Origin: Gerris lacustris
Lineage: Eukaryota > Arthropoda > Insecta > Hemiptera > Gerridae
Direction of reading: 5' to 3'
Assembly: GCA_951217055.1 (NCBI GenBank)
Contig: OX578283.1
Coordinates: forward strand, 4,156,203 to 4,220,202
DNA length: 64,000 bases
Made by a program: the position numbers and the translations under genes
Notes under the pieces: generated by a model
Databases searched by the model: none
The model's input: the letters and a program-made list of their open reading frames with translations, nothing else
What the model was told of the DNA's origin: nothing
In this document: positions 22,452 through 32,640 of the stretch, piece after piece
Layout of the letters: each line of letters begins with the position of its first letter
Position numbering within the stretch: the stretch's first letter is position 1

Positions 22452-24217
22452 CTAGCCGAATTGGCACGCTTCGCGTGCCTTATTCGTCTAGAAGTTGGCG
22501 CTAGGTGTAAAAAATAATTAAAACAATATAAGTAATATATCTTTTTTATTAAATAATTTTGTATTTTAGTGCAATTAGTTTATATTATTTTTTATTGCTT
22601 ATTTTTAAACATTTTATCTCAATTAAATATATGACCTGCTTTTTTTATATAAAATATATTTTTCATTATAAATGAATTTAACCATAAGTTTTTATATTTC
22701 CTACATATTTACTTGGCACTAACTATGTGGATAATGTATTTTGTTTAACAGTGTAATTTTTTTTATTTAATAATATTATTGCATCAGAAATGATATCTTA
22801 ACTCATAAAACTGTTGTTGGTAAAAGTTTTGTATGTCTTAGTTTGTTAGTTCACCGCTAGAATGCTACCGTATGTACCAAAAGTACACATGTGTACAAAT
22901 ATGTTCAAGTATTATTTTTTTTCCGAGTTCCTAATATTAAATAAGGCATGCATACAAATTTTAAATCAAATCGAATCAATATTTCTCATATTTTTAATTT
23001 TTTATTAATTTCCCTATTTTTGGGCCCAGATTTTGAGCCGGAAAATTTGGGCAAAAAAAGTTGTCGACAACCCCATACAAACTATACGTTTTTTTAAAGC
23101 CCCCGTCGAGTAGATTACGAATATGCCGTCAGTTTACCATTTAGCACTTTTAAAGCCCAAAAAATGGCCAATCGAAAACCCCAAAAATTGCCAAATATGA
23201 ACTTTGAGCGGCTTTTTCTTGGAAACTGAGAATCTTGGAAATAAAGTCCAAGAGCACTTTCGTCTTGTATTTTTCATTTTTATAAGCGTGACAAATTTCA
23301 TGAAGATAGTACAAACTTTATTTTTTACCAAAAAATCGTCAAGCCCCACACCCCTGTGATTTTTTTACCCGAAAAAGTCAAAATGAAGATAACAAAATAA
23401 ATGAGGTATATTCGTAAACGTCTCGAAAAGGAGAGTAAAAAATAATAACAATGTTTTAAATTTCAACCAAAACCTAAGGAACCATTGTCAAAAAACAGCT
23501 ATATAAGGACTTTTTTCAATTTTACCCCCCTAAAAAGTAAAAATATCACAAAACACTACATAACTACATTAAAAGGCCTATTCAAGAGTTTTTCAACGAT
23601 ATACATGAAAGTAGGTTTTGTGTTTAAAAGCATATTTGTACCCGTGTACCCATAGGTACCAAAAATATATTTCAAACCATGTATAAGATCATTATTTAGG
23701 CTAATGAATTCTAATAAATGTAAAAATAAAATTTAAAAAAATTATTTCACCTTCTTAACCTGAACCAAAAGTACAAATCGGTACAAATGTACCCGTACAA
23801 AAAATTTTAAAAATAAATAAATACCACAACATTAAAGTATTAATCAAGGCCTTTAAAACGATATACGACACATAAAAATATACACGTGTTTTAAAAATCC
23901 AATATGGCGGCTATAATTCAATATGGCGGCTATATATCGAAATCAAAACACCCGCACTTTTCTAGTATTGGTACACTCTACCTATGTACCAAATTTCAAA
24001 TCTCTAGGTCAATGGGAAGTAGGAGAATTACTGATGAAAAAATCCAAGATGGCGGCTATAATTCAATATGGCGGACACATATCGAAATCAAAATAGCCGC
24101 ACTTTCCTATTTATGGTACACTCTATCTATGTACCAAATTTCAAATCTCTAGGTCAATGGGAAGTAGGAGAATTTTTGATGATCAGTCACTGTCACTCTT
24201 AGTTTTATATATATAGA
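22452..24217 (-). mobile_element. Non-autonomous Helitron 3 (1.77 kb)
   Basis: Read on the minus strand it starts TCTATATATATAAAACTAAG (24217 downward) and ends with the hairpin GGCACGC-GAA-GCGTGCC, 11 nt and CTAG at 22452, flanked by host A and T. The 3' stem differs from Helitron 1 by two paired (compensatory) changes. It is over 1 kb longer than the others, but the extra 22550-23880 stretch holds no Rep or helicase frame. Confidence 0.88.
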
Positions 24218-25468
24218 TGATTGATATTTATAGGCAATAAAAATTTTATGTATAGCAAGTGGATTCTAAAAGGGTATTACCCTTACTTATACACTTACCC
24301 TTAGATCTATTTACTATACATAATAGTTACTCTGGGTATAGCTAGCGTCACTCATACAAATTTTAAATTTCCACAGTTCCTTCAACCATTAAGAATGTTT
24401 AAGGTAAGCAAGATTAATTGAAGCGAGCGTAAGCGAGCTTCTTACATTCAACAAACTATGCATCTTGTCTGTTTGTCTGTCAGTAACGTTTACGCGTGTG
24501 ATAACTTGAGTAAAAGTTGACCGATTTAGTTGAAATTTGGTATACATGATCCTCTTACTAATACTCAGGCTAAGTTCGTTGGACAGCATGATCCGTCCAA
24601 GAGTTCGTGCGCAACGCTCGCGTAAACGAGAGGTTCAAAAATTAAATTGGAATTTTAGAACAGGAAAAGATTCTATCATGATCTATTCGATGAGACGAAC
24701 ATTTTTTTCAAATAATATTTTTTAGTAAAACCAACAGCGACACCGCTATGACTTAATAAAGATCGCTAAAACTATTAAAGCGGACCTAAACGTTTGTATA
24801 AAGAAAACAACCTTTCTACCGATATCTTACGTTCTAACGTAACGATTTTAATAAAACTTCATATACATAATCTAATGCACAATTGAAACAGGCATGCAAC
24901 ATTTCAATTTGATACATGCAGTAGTTTTTTTGTAGCAAAGAGATACATTTTATAATAATTGAAAAGGATATGTGTGGTTAGAGGAATAGTAAGATTGCGG
25001 GGTGGTTCCCTTACTACTAGCCGCTGTACTACTAATATACCCATTATCTATCAACTCATCATGATTCATGATTATCTATTTTTTCAATAATCAATACATA
25101 TTTATTATTATACGCTCGCTTCAATGATAGAGCCACGCGATGCCTAGTTATACTATTACATAGGTACTTCCGAGCTTAATGAAGGAAACAGAAGCTATAT
25201 GATCGTCTTGAAGAACGACATTTTTTATTTCTCCGATTTAAAAAATTTCAAGATTCAAATATTAGGGAACAACATTGGTCCCGTGTCTACTGTCGGTCCT
25301 TTTGTTGAATTTTTGGGCACCAACATATTAAATTTGAGATGCTTGGACATTACCAGCCCGTTGTTGGTCAAAGTATCAACCTTCTGCACCCATTTATTTT
25401 ATTTTCCACATGCGCTTAAACGTACATTGCTAAATTGATACTTTTATTCTTATAAAATATTAATAATT
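24218..25468. other. No gene seen
   Basis: AT-rich. 24410-24560 contains a phrase (TGTCTGTTTGTCTGTCAGTA... TTGAAATTTGGTATACA) of the kind common in insect dispersed repeats. The open frames are unsupported. Confidence 0.4.
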
Positions 25469-26071
25469 TTAAGATAAAAAGAACTTTTTATATACTACGT
25501 TTTTAAATTTTCTGTTGAATCGTATGTAATGTTGATAATATAATTGTTATTGTTATATAATATATAATGTTAGTGAAAAAAATAATAGTTCCGAATTTAT
25601 TTACTTCACATAAATAACAACTAGCTAGAGAGCTGATCTTAAACCTATAAAAGGACAAATCTTTGTACAACGGATCTCCCCAACACCAAATCTAAAGCGT
25701 GCCATCGATATATTTGAAATAATATAATCGATAAATAATATAATCGATATTTCCTGTTTTGCTGTCATTCAATGATTATCTTTCACAAGTTTGAGACCCG
25801 TCAAAATGAAGATTGCGTAAATATGGGACATGGCAAAACAAATAAAATAACTTGCGGATTTTTTCCGAACTAACTTTCAGTACAGCAAAATTTGCTGAAA
25901 ACCAATTAAATTCTGCTGAAAGATGGCTGAAGGTATTAAAATAATGCATTGTCATCGTGTTCTGAACTATGCTAAAAGTTTCAAATGTCTAGCTATTCGG
26001 GAAGTTAGTTAGAAATCTATTGCCAGATTTGTACCGGACAAACAAACAGACAAACAAACAGACAAACAAGA
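25469..26071 (+). repeat. Interspersed repeat family R, copy 1
   Basis: Contains AAAAAGAACTTTTTATATAC, ACGGATCTCCCCAACACCAA, GCCATCGATATATTTGAAAT and, further on, TTTCAGTACAGCAAAATTTG, ending at CAAACAAACAGAC. The inverted copy is 51045-51771. The first ~300 bp also form both arms of the palindrome at 27256-28496. Confidence 0.8.
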
Positions 26072-26444
26072 AAGCAAGCTAATAATAACGTAGTAAAAAA
26101 AATAATTTCTTCTTTTTTTTTAAAAAAAAGTGAGAAAATTGAGTAAATGCAAAACATCATAAAAGTAAACACAATTGGACGCGAGATAGCTATGTGCCAG
26201 ACTAATTGGCCAACTATTTAAAAAAAAAAAAAAGATTTTCATTTTTAGGGTCCGATAGCAATACCAAGGACCCTTTTAATTTCCTAAATTTGTCTGTCTG
26301 TCTGTCGTTAATTTGATCTCCGAAATGACCGAACTTTTACATTTGAAACTTAGTAGTTATAAAATGAGTATTTATCAAAACACATGAAAAATATAGAGAA
26401 GCACCAATAAATCTTCCTCTCAAAAAAAAGTATTTGAAGATTAA
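26072..26444. other. Repeat debris
   Basis: An inverted family S end (GCTATGTGCCAGACTAATTG) at 26190-26212, and an end of family G (TTTTTAGGGTCCGATAGCAA) at 26243. No gene. Confidence 0.45.
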
Positions 26445-26918
26445 TAGTCCAGGAGATAGCGTGCAAAAAAGTGTCTGACTAACATCAAGCTAGAATTTTG
26501 TGTATAAGTAAATCATTTGATGTCTTTCAAGGCATCAAATGAAAATGTTATTTTCTTGATCCTAAGTACTAAATTAGTTAGTAGACGAAAAAGCAAGTTC
26601 ATGTAAGTTTGTCAAATATTACTCTAAATCAAAATGTTAATCTATGAAATTAAAAACTAATATTAACTTGAAATTTGGTCTACTAATTAATTTGGTACGC
26701 GAGATCATGAAAATCACATTCTCCACCAAAATGGGTGGAACATGGCCGCTCTCCATCAGTTTTATTATTTTTTTTTTAATGATATTGTCAAGCTATGTCC
26801 CGCAGACGAACTTAGCCGACCACATATTCTTAAAAGGCACTAAAAGATTAACTTGTTCACATAATTCTAGCTTGATGTTAGTCAGACACTTTTTTGCAAA
26901 CTATCTCCTGAACTATTA
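26445..26918. mobile_element. Foldback family F, copy 2
   Basis: TAGTCCAGGAGATAGCGTGC at the left is the inverse of GCAAACTATCTCCTGAACTA at the right. CTTGATCCT and GAGATCATGAAA flank the centre. The arms are diverged. Confidence 0.75.
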
Positions 26919-27255
26919 GGGATAAAATAGTTGAATGTTCAGGAGCTACCGGAGAAATCTTTCAAAAAGTATATTAAGGAATTTCTTACTGAGAACCCTT
27001 ACTATACTCACCAAGAGTTTCTCAATAGAACTAACAAAAAACTTAGTATAGATAATGATGTAATATATTCAAATTAGGATTAGTATTTTAATTAACTAAT
27101 TAATTAATTATTACTTTATCTATGTTTAAATAATGTACGTATTATCATGTTATATTGCTGTAATTAAGAAGTTATTATTTAAGAATTGTTTTTATTATAA
27201 AAATATTATGTTTTGTTTAGTATATTATTGACAATTTTCTATACTTTTATTACTT
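26919..27255. other. No gene seen
   Basis: AT-rich, with (TTAATTAA)-like stretches at 27085-27112. Confidence 0.5.
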
Positions 27256-27677
27256 GTAAAACATAATAATTTAGAGATAAAAAGAACTTTTTATATACTA
27301 CGTTTTTAAATTTTCTTTTGAATCGTATGTAATGTTGATAATATAATTGTTATACAATATATAATATATAATGTTAGTGAAAAAAAAAACAATAGTTCTA
27401 AATTTATTTACATACTTTACATAATTGACAACCATCTAGAGAGCTGATCATAAACCTATAAAAGGACAAATCTTTGTACAACGGATCTCCCCAACACCAA
27501 ATCTAAACCTTGCCATCGATATATTTGAAATAATATAAATAATATAATCCATAAATAATATAATCCATATATTTCCTAGTTTTTTTTTTTTTCCTTTTGT
27601 TGCCCCTTTTATATTAACTATAGGTGTAGAAGTGGGCCGTGAAGGGTAATAAAAAGATGTGGTTTAATTTTTCGAAA

Positions 27678-27725
27678 TGGCTATATTTCGCCCCACTCCG
27701 GGGCATAGACGTGCCTGAAACATCA
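27678..27725 (-). ncRNA. Degenerate hammerhead-like motif (AUAU), left arm
   Basis: Minus strand: GCCCCGGAGTGGGGC forms a strong helix II, followed directly by GAAATATAGCC. The self-complementary AUAU plus A is the helix III/cleavage-site layout. The CTGANGA box is degenerate (GTCTATG). Confidence 0.35.
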
Positions 27726-28011
27726 TTTTAACTTCATATAAATACAGTTCTGACTAGGGGAAAAAATAAATAAATTATACACTATACACAAGAAAACCTA
27801 TTTTAAAAATGAGATCAAATACAAATAATTAATGTTCAGAACCTACCGGTAAACGAAGGTTTGGTTACATGTTTAAAACCGGTAGGTTCTGTTAACATTA
27901 ATTATTTGTATTTGATCTCATTTTTAAAATAGGTTTTCTTGTGTATAGTGTATAATTTATTTATTTTTTCCCCTAGTCAGAACTGTATTTATATGAAGTT
28001 AAAATGATGTT

Positions 28012-28060
28012 TCAGGCACGTCTATGCCCCGGAGTGGGGCGAAATATAGCCATTTCGAAA
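28012..28060 (+). ncRNA. Degenerate hammerhead-like motif (AUAU), right arm
   Basis: Mirror copy of the motif at 27678-27725 in the other palindrome arm: GCCCCGGAGTGGGGC then GAAATATAGCC. Confidence 0.35.
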
Positions 28061-28514
28061 AATTAAACCACATCTTTTTATTACCCTTCACGGCCCACTT
28101 CTACACCTATAGTTAATATAAAAGGGGCAACAAAAGGAAAAAAAAAAAAACTAGGAAATATATGGATTATATTATTTATGGATTATATTATTTATATTAT
28201 TTCAAATATATCGATGGCACGCTTTAGATTTGGTGTTGGGAAGATCCGTTGTACAAAGATTTGCCCTTTTATAGGTTTAAGATCAGCTCTCTAGATGGTT
28301 GTCATTTATGTGAAGTAAATAAATTGGGAACTATTTTTTTCACTAAAATTATATTATTATATAACAATAACAATTATATCAACATTACATATTATATCAA
28401 CATTACATTCGATTCAACATTACATTCGATTCAACAGAAATTTTAAAACGTAGTATATAAAAAGTTATTTTTATCTTGAAATTATTACGTTTTAAAAAGC
28501 TTTTATTTAACTTT

Positions 28515-28769
28515 CAATGTTTGTATGTATGTTGGGGTCAAATCTTGCAACTGCATTTTAATGCAGTTATCCTAAACCGATTGAATTTAAATTTTGTATA
28601 CACGTTTAGTTTGGATGACAATGCATGGTTAGCCAAGTGACGTCTTTTTAAATCCTACATGGTGGACGGTGGACAGCATAAGATTGCGGACTAGTCATTT
28701 TTTAAGCCCGCCCATGATATGGGTATCAAATGAAAGGGTTTGCTGAGAAGAATACGAATAAAAGCTTGT
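28515..28769. repeat. Interspersed repeat with TGTATGTATGTTGGGGTCAA
   Basis: GTATGTATGTTGGGGTCAAATCTTGC, GCATTTTAATGCAG and ATGATATGGGTATCAAATGA recur inverted at 62930-63110 (ACCCATATCATAGGC, AAGATTTGACCCCGAACATA). Confidence 0.6.
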
Positions 28770-29361
28770 TAGCGAATTTTCAAAGAAAATTACGCTATTG
28801 CAATGGCTTCAAATTTTTTGTAATACGAATTTTTGAAAATTTTTTCCAAGGAAATCCGTTTTAGACCATTCTGAATTGATTCCTAAAATTTAACACTTTT
28901 TTTATGTATGTATGTATATATGTGTCACTCCAGACGATATCTCCCCTTAGGATGGACTTAAAAATTTCAAACAAATTTTAAAATGTCAATAATATCAAAA
29001 GAAAGGATGAGTTCGTTGGCCAGAATTTTTGGAGTTCATTTAGAGGTCAAATTTTTACAATTTAGGGTAAAAAATAGCATAAAAACGTGTTTTTTTCCAT
29101 TTTACCCCCCTTTTATATGAAAATATGATAAAAGTGTATATAACAACAATTACTCTAATTTTAAAGAGCTTTCCAACTACATGCATCTTGAAGGGTAAAT
29201 ACTATTTTGACTTTTGTACCCCGTACCCCTGTGTACCAATTTTTTTTTTTCACCCATGCAAATTCTTAACCAACATTTTCCTATATTATCATAAGCCAAT
29301 AATACGCAGATTTATTTGAAAATTCGCTCATAAAGTCATGGTGCATGACTGGACTTTTTTT
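28770..29361 (+). mobile_element. MITE family M, full-length copy
   Basis: Co-linear with 15805-16399 over the whole length, with the same terminal TAGCGAATTTTCAAAGAAA and GTGCATGACTGGACTTTTTT. Confidence 0.88.
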
Positions 29362-29837
29362 AATAAATGTTTTTTAAATAAAATTATGTTATTTAGTTTG
29401 GTTTAATTTTATTTCGGCTGATCCTCATCTTCATATTTTAACTAAATGTATAATTGAACTTAAGTCATAATTTTATAAAAACAAAAAACAACTTAAAATG
29501 TTGAAAACAACATAGTTTAGAACAAAGTAAAACCATCTGTAATTTTGTTAATGTAAAACAAGTCCTTAATGATTTTTGCCTTTTTAATAAGGTTTCTTTT
29601 CAAATTTATTCTAAACTGTGCTTGAAGATTCGGTGCAAAAACTTTTTAAATCAAGCTGGTAAAGTTTATCTTAACAACCTCTTGAAACGGGAAAAATTGT
29701 GAAAACATTGGTTTTCCCGAACTAAAGCTTAAAGTTTTCGCAATATCTTCCAAAAATAAAGGGATTTTCTTTTTTTAGAAATAAATACTGATCTAATACG
29801 TAAAACGTTTGTGTGAACCCTGTAATATACATATTAC

Positions 29838-29840
<3 letters not shown>
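29362..29840. other. No gene seen
   Basis: AT-rich; no exon or element ends. Confidence 0.5.

Positions 29841-29919
<79 letters not shown>
29841..29919. repeat. (TA)n microsatellite
   Basis: About 39 TA units. A second (TA)n tract lies at 30420-30486. Confidence 0.95.
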
Positions 29920-29921
<2 letters not shown>

Positions 29922-29987
29922 AAACAAAAACTTTAGGACCCAAGGATGGGTCACAAAAAACACCACACAACACCTCAACACATTCTC

Positions 29988-30038
29988 GAAACACCCGACG
30001 TTTCGGCTTTAATAAAAACCTTCCTCATGGGATCTATA
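29988..30038 (-). ncRNA. Hammerhead-like core (Penelope type, ACGU)
   Basis: Minus strand: CCC|ATGAGGA|AGG...GCC|GAAA|ACGUC layout (CCCATGAGGAAGG ... AAAGCCGAAACGTCGGG). CCC pairs with GGG as helix I, GG(C/U) pairs with GCC as helix II, and ACGU is self-complementary helix III. The only core change is C3 to A. This is the arrangement known from Penelope-like element ends. Confidence 0.6.
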
Positions 30039-30418
30039 ACAAAAGAAAAATCAAAATTGTTAACATCAAGATGCCTACTAAAATGAAAACAAAGTATAGA
30101 AAAAATTATTAATTAACTAGTGGCATAAAAGTGAACACTTACAGAGAATAAAAGTTGAAAGCAAGATTTTAAATAAACATTACAATATAAATATTTAAAT
30201 AAATTAACAATGACTAGAGAAGAAATAAATAAAATAAAATTATTATAAACTAAGTCTGTTGGAAACAACCATATAACCTACTCATAAACAAGGTAACTTC
30301 AAAAATCTTAAAAACATAGGTGGCGCTATCTAGCGACAACCACAGGTAACACACCACAACTAAATGTAAAATAGTGGCGCTAAAGTTTTTGTTAAATATT
30401 CCGTCGGTCGTGTTTTTC

Positions 30419-30495
<77 letters not shown>

Positions 30496-30912
30496 GGGAG
30501 GAATGAAGTTAAAAAAAAGGTAATCATTTCAATATGTAAATTTTTATTTTTCGGGAGTATATGTAAGGGAAAGTTTTTAGAATACCATAATAATTTTCCC
30601 CTTAAAAATGTATATGAACTTTTGACCTATACATTCCTTACATTGAAGTAATCGATAAATACTGCGAGTTTCAATTCTTTCATTATAATTTTTAATTATT
30701 AATATTAATTTATTGTTTGATTTCGTCTATCATTTGAAATATAAACCCATAACCTGACGGATATATCAACAACAATTTTGACTTGTGTTATAACTTATAA
30801 CACACACTAAATATCAACATTTTTGTTATTTCACAAGACAAAAAGTAATAGATTTTTGTTGATAGGCTTCTTCGTAACAAATTTTAATGTGAAAAGTGGA
30901 TGCAAAGATAGA
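30039..30912. other. No gene seen; second (TA)n tract
   Basis: (TA)n at 30420-30486 is followed by AT-rich DNA. Confidence 0.55.
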
Positions 30913-31084
30913 GTAGGTGGGGGCAAAGGTCCGCATTATTTTGCTCCCATTTAATAATTTTTAAATTACATGTGAATTTTGGCAAACAATCCATCTAACA
31001 ATCCCCCATCTCTCATTGCCCCAAAAATTTCTCAACATTTTTGGGGCACCATTTGACCAAAATCATGATTGTCGGACGTTTGCC

Positions 31085-31322
31085 CCATTTCTTAGGGCAA
31101 ACGTTCGCATCGCTGACCTTTATCTCATTTGGATTTAAGTGCGAACGTTTGCCCTAAGAAATGTGGCAAACGTTCACATCGCTGACCTTTATCTCATTTG
31201 GATTTAAGTGCGAACGTTTGCCCTAAGAAATGGGGCAAATGTTCACACCGCTGACCTTTATCTTATTTGGATTTAAGATGGGGCAAACGTTCGCACCACT
31301 GACCTTTATCTCATTTGGATTT
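31085..31322. repeat. ~70-bp tandem repeat, ~3.4 copies
   Basis: CTGACCTTTATCTCATTTGG recurs at about 31112, 31182, 31251 (one variant) and 31299. GCGAACGTTTGCCC and GGGCAAACGTTCGC pair, so each unit can fold. Confidence 0.8.
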
Positions 31323-31594
31323 TATTAATTAATTATTCTAGAAAGTGAAATAATACGTAGAAGGACATGTATATTAAACGATAAAGAAAACATATGAGGT
31401 ACAATATAAAGTATCGTAGATGGAGAAACCCCTTTTAATTAATCCTTTCTTTTTATCCAGGATCTGCACAAACAATCTTTCTTTCTCTAGTACAGTCTGA
31501 AAATTAAAAACCATTTCTTTCACCAGAAGTAACGAACATAAATTAATCTTTAGGTAAAACTTTTTAAATAGGAAAAGAGTCCACATTAAGATAT

Positions 31595-31981
31595 TTGCCC
31601 TATCCTGTGTGTGGATCTTTGCCCCATTCAGGGCGCGGATCTTTGACCAATTTTATCAAATTATATAAATATAGTAACCTATCAAAGGTAGCTACATATT
31701 ATGAAGGTAAAACAAGTGTCTATTTCGATACTACTTTAGCACCATTTTGGTACAACTTTATCAAAAATACGAATATAGATTTATAATAATTAATAATATA
31801 CTGCCAAAATTCTATAAAAGTTAGATTGAAACATGAAGAAATGAACTTACCTCATGTTTCTTGGCAACAGTACAAACTAAATCAAGATAACCTTACAGGA
31901 GCAAAGCCTCAACGTAAGGAATCAGTGTTGCCAGTCCCACTTCAAAAAGTACTTTCCCTCCCATTTTTAAAGCAGTGCTGA
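31595..31981 (+). pseudogene. Broken reading frame of the TIR element, possible transposase C-terminus
   Basis: One frame, 129 codons long, is interrupted by a single TAA (31787-31789). Before it lies HSGRGSLTNFIKLYKYSNLS; after it NLPHVSWQQYKLNQ, LTGAKPQRK and a TGA 14 bp before the right TIR. The position at the element's end fits a transposase C-terminus. No DDE-type signature is visible and the family is not recognised. Confidence 0.35.
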
Positions 31982-32015
31982 AATTTACCCCATATGGACC
32001 TTTGCCCCCACCTAC

Positions 32016-32505
32016 CCTACAGACTCGACCCTCTTGAGTAGTAAATCGGAGTAAAGTCGACTAAACCTGCTACACGTAGCAATGTTGAAATGCAAATATT
32101 AAAAAATCTTGTCCCATTTATTTTCGTTTTCTTATTAGTAAGAAAATAGTGTTATTTAAATTTTGTTCCTTATATTTAATTTACTTATAAGTGTTATGTG
32201 TTTATTGCATGTAGGTCATAATATATTATTAAATTTTATTAATTATTAATTATCATAGTATGTAAATAATTTAATTGTTAGTGCTATGAAACTATGTTGG
32301 TTTGTTACATCTGAAAATAGTTTATTAAAACGTTCAGTAGGATAAAACCTAAATAAGATAATTTAGTCCTCATTACAAAGTTTGGATGAAGCCAGTGTAT
32401 ATATGGAAATTTGTTACATTGAAATGTTAATATATGTAACTAGTCCAACTCCAGGTAAACGGCCGATGGCCATACCTCAAAATGTTTTACTCTTTAATTT
32501 ATTGA
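32016..32505. other. No gene seen
   Basis: AT-rich spacer. Confidence 0.5.
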
Positions 32506-32640
32506 AATGTGGTCGGCTAAGTTCTTTTGCGGGACATAGCTTGGCAATAGGCATTTGAATAAATCAATCCAGTGGAGAGCGGCCATGTCCCACCCTATTT
32601 GGTGGACAATTAGATTTTTATGATCCTGAGTACGAACTTA
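32506..32640 (-). mobile_element. Foldback family F, copy 3, left part
   Basis: ATGTGGTCGGCTAAGTTC, GGACATAGCTTGGCAATAGG and GATCCTGAGTACGAACTTA. Its other arm resumes at 34264 after a 1.6-kb insertion. Confidence 0.8.

Larger units (their letters stand above)
27256..28496. mobile_element. 1.24-kb palindromic element of family R plus Penelope-type ends
   Basis: Two roughly 600-bp arms converge on a 27-nt loop (27851-27877) bounded by ACCTACCGGT and ACCGGTAGGT. The inner ~290 bp of each arm are nearly identical. The outer parts are family R (CATCGATATATTTGAAATAA) and more diverged. Each arm carries CGCCCCACTCCGGGGCATAG next to a GGCTATATTTCG motif of the ribozyme-like group. No coding frame. 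Confidence 0.85.
30913..32015 (+). mobile_element. TIR element with perfect 20-bp ends
   Basis: GTAGGTGGGGGCAAAGGTCC at 30913-30932 is exactly inverted at 31996-32015. Internally there is a roughly 70-bp tandem repeat (GGCAAACGTTCGCA... CTGACCTTTATCTCATTTGG) at 31085-31320 and a broken + frame at 31595-31981. Superfamily unassigned. Confidence 0.8.
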
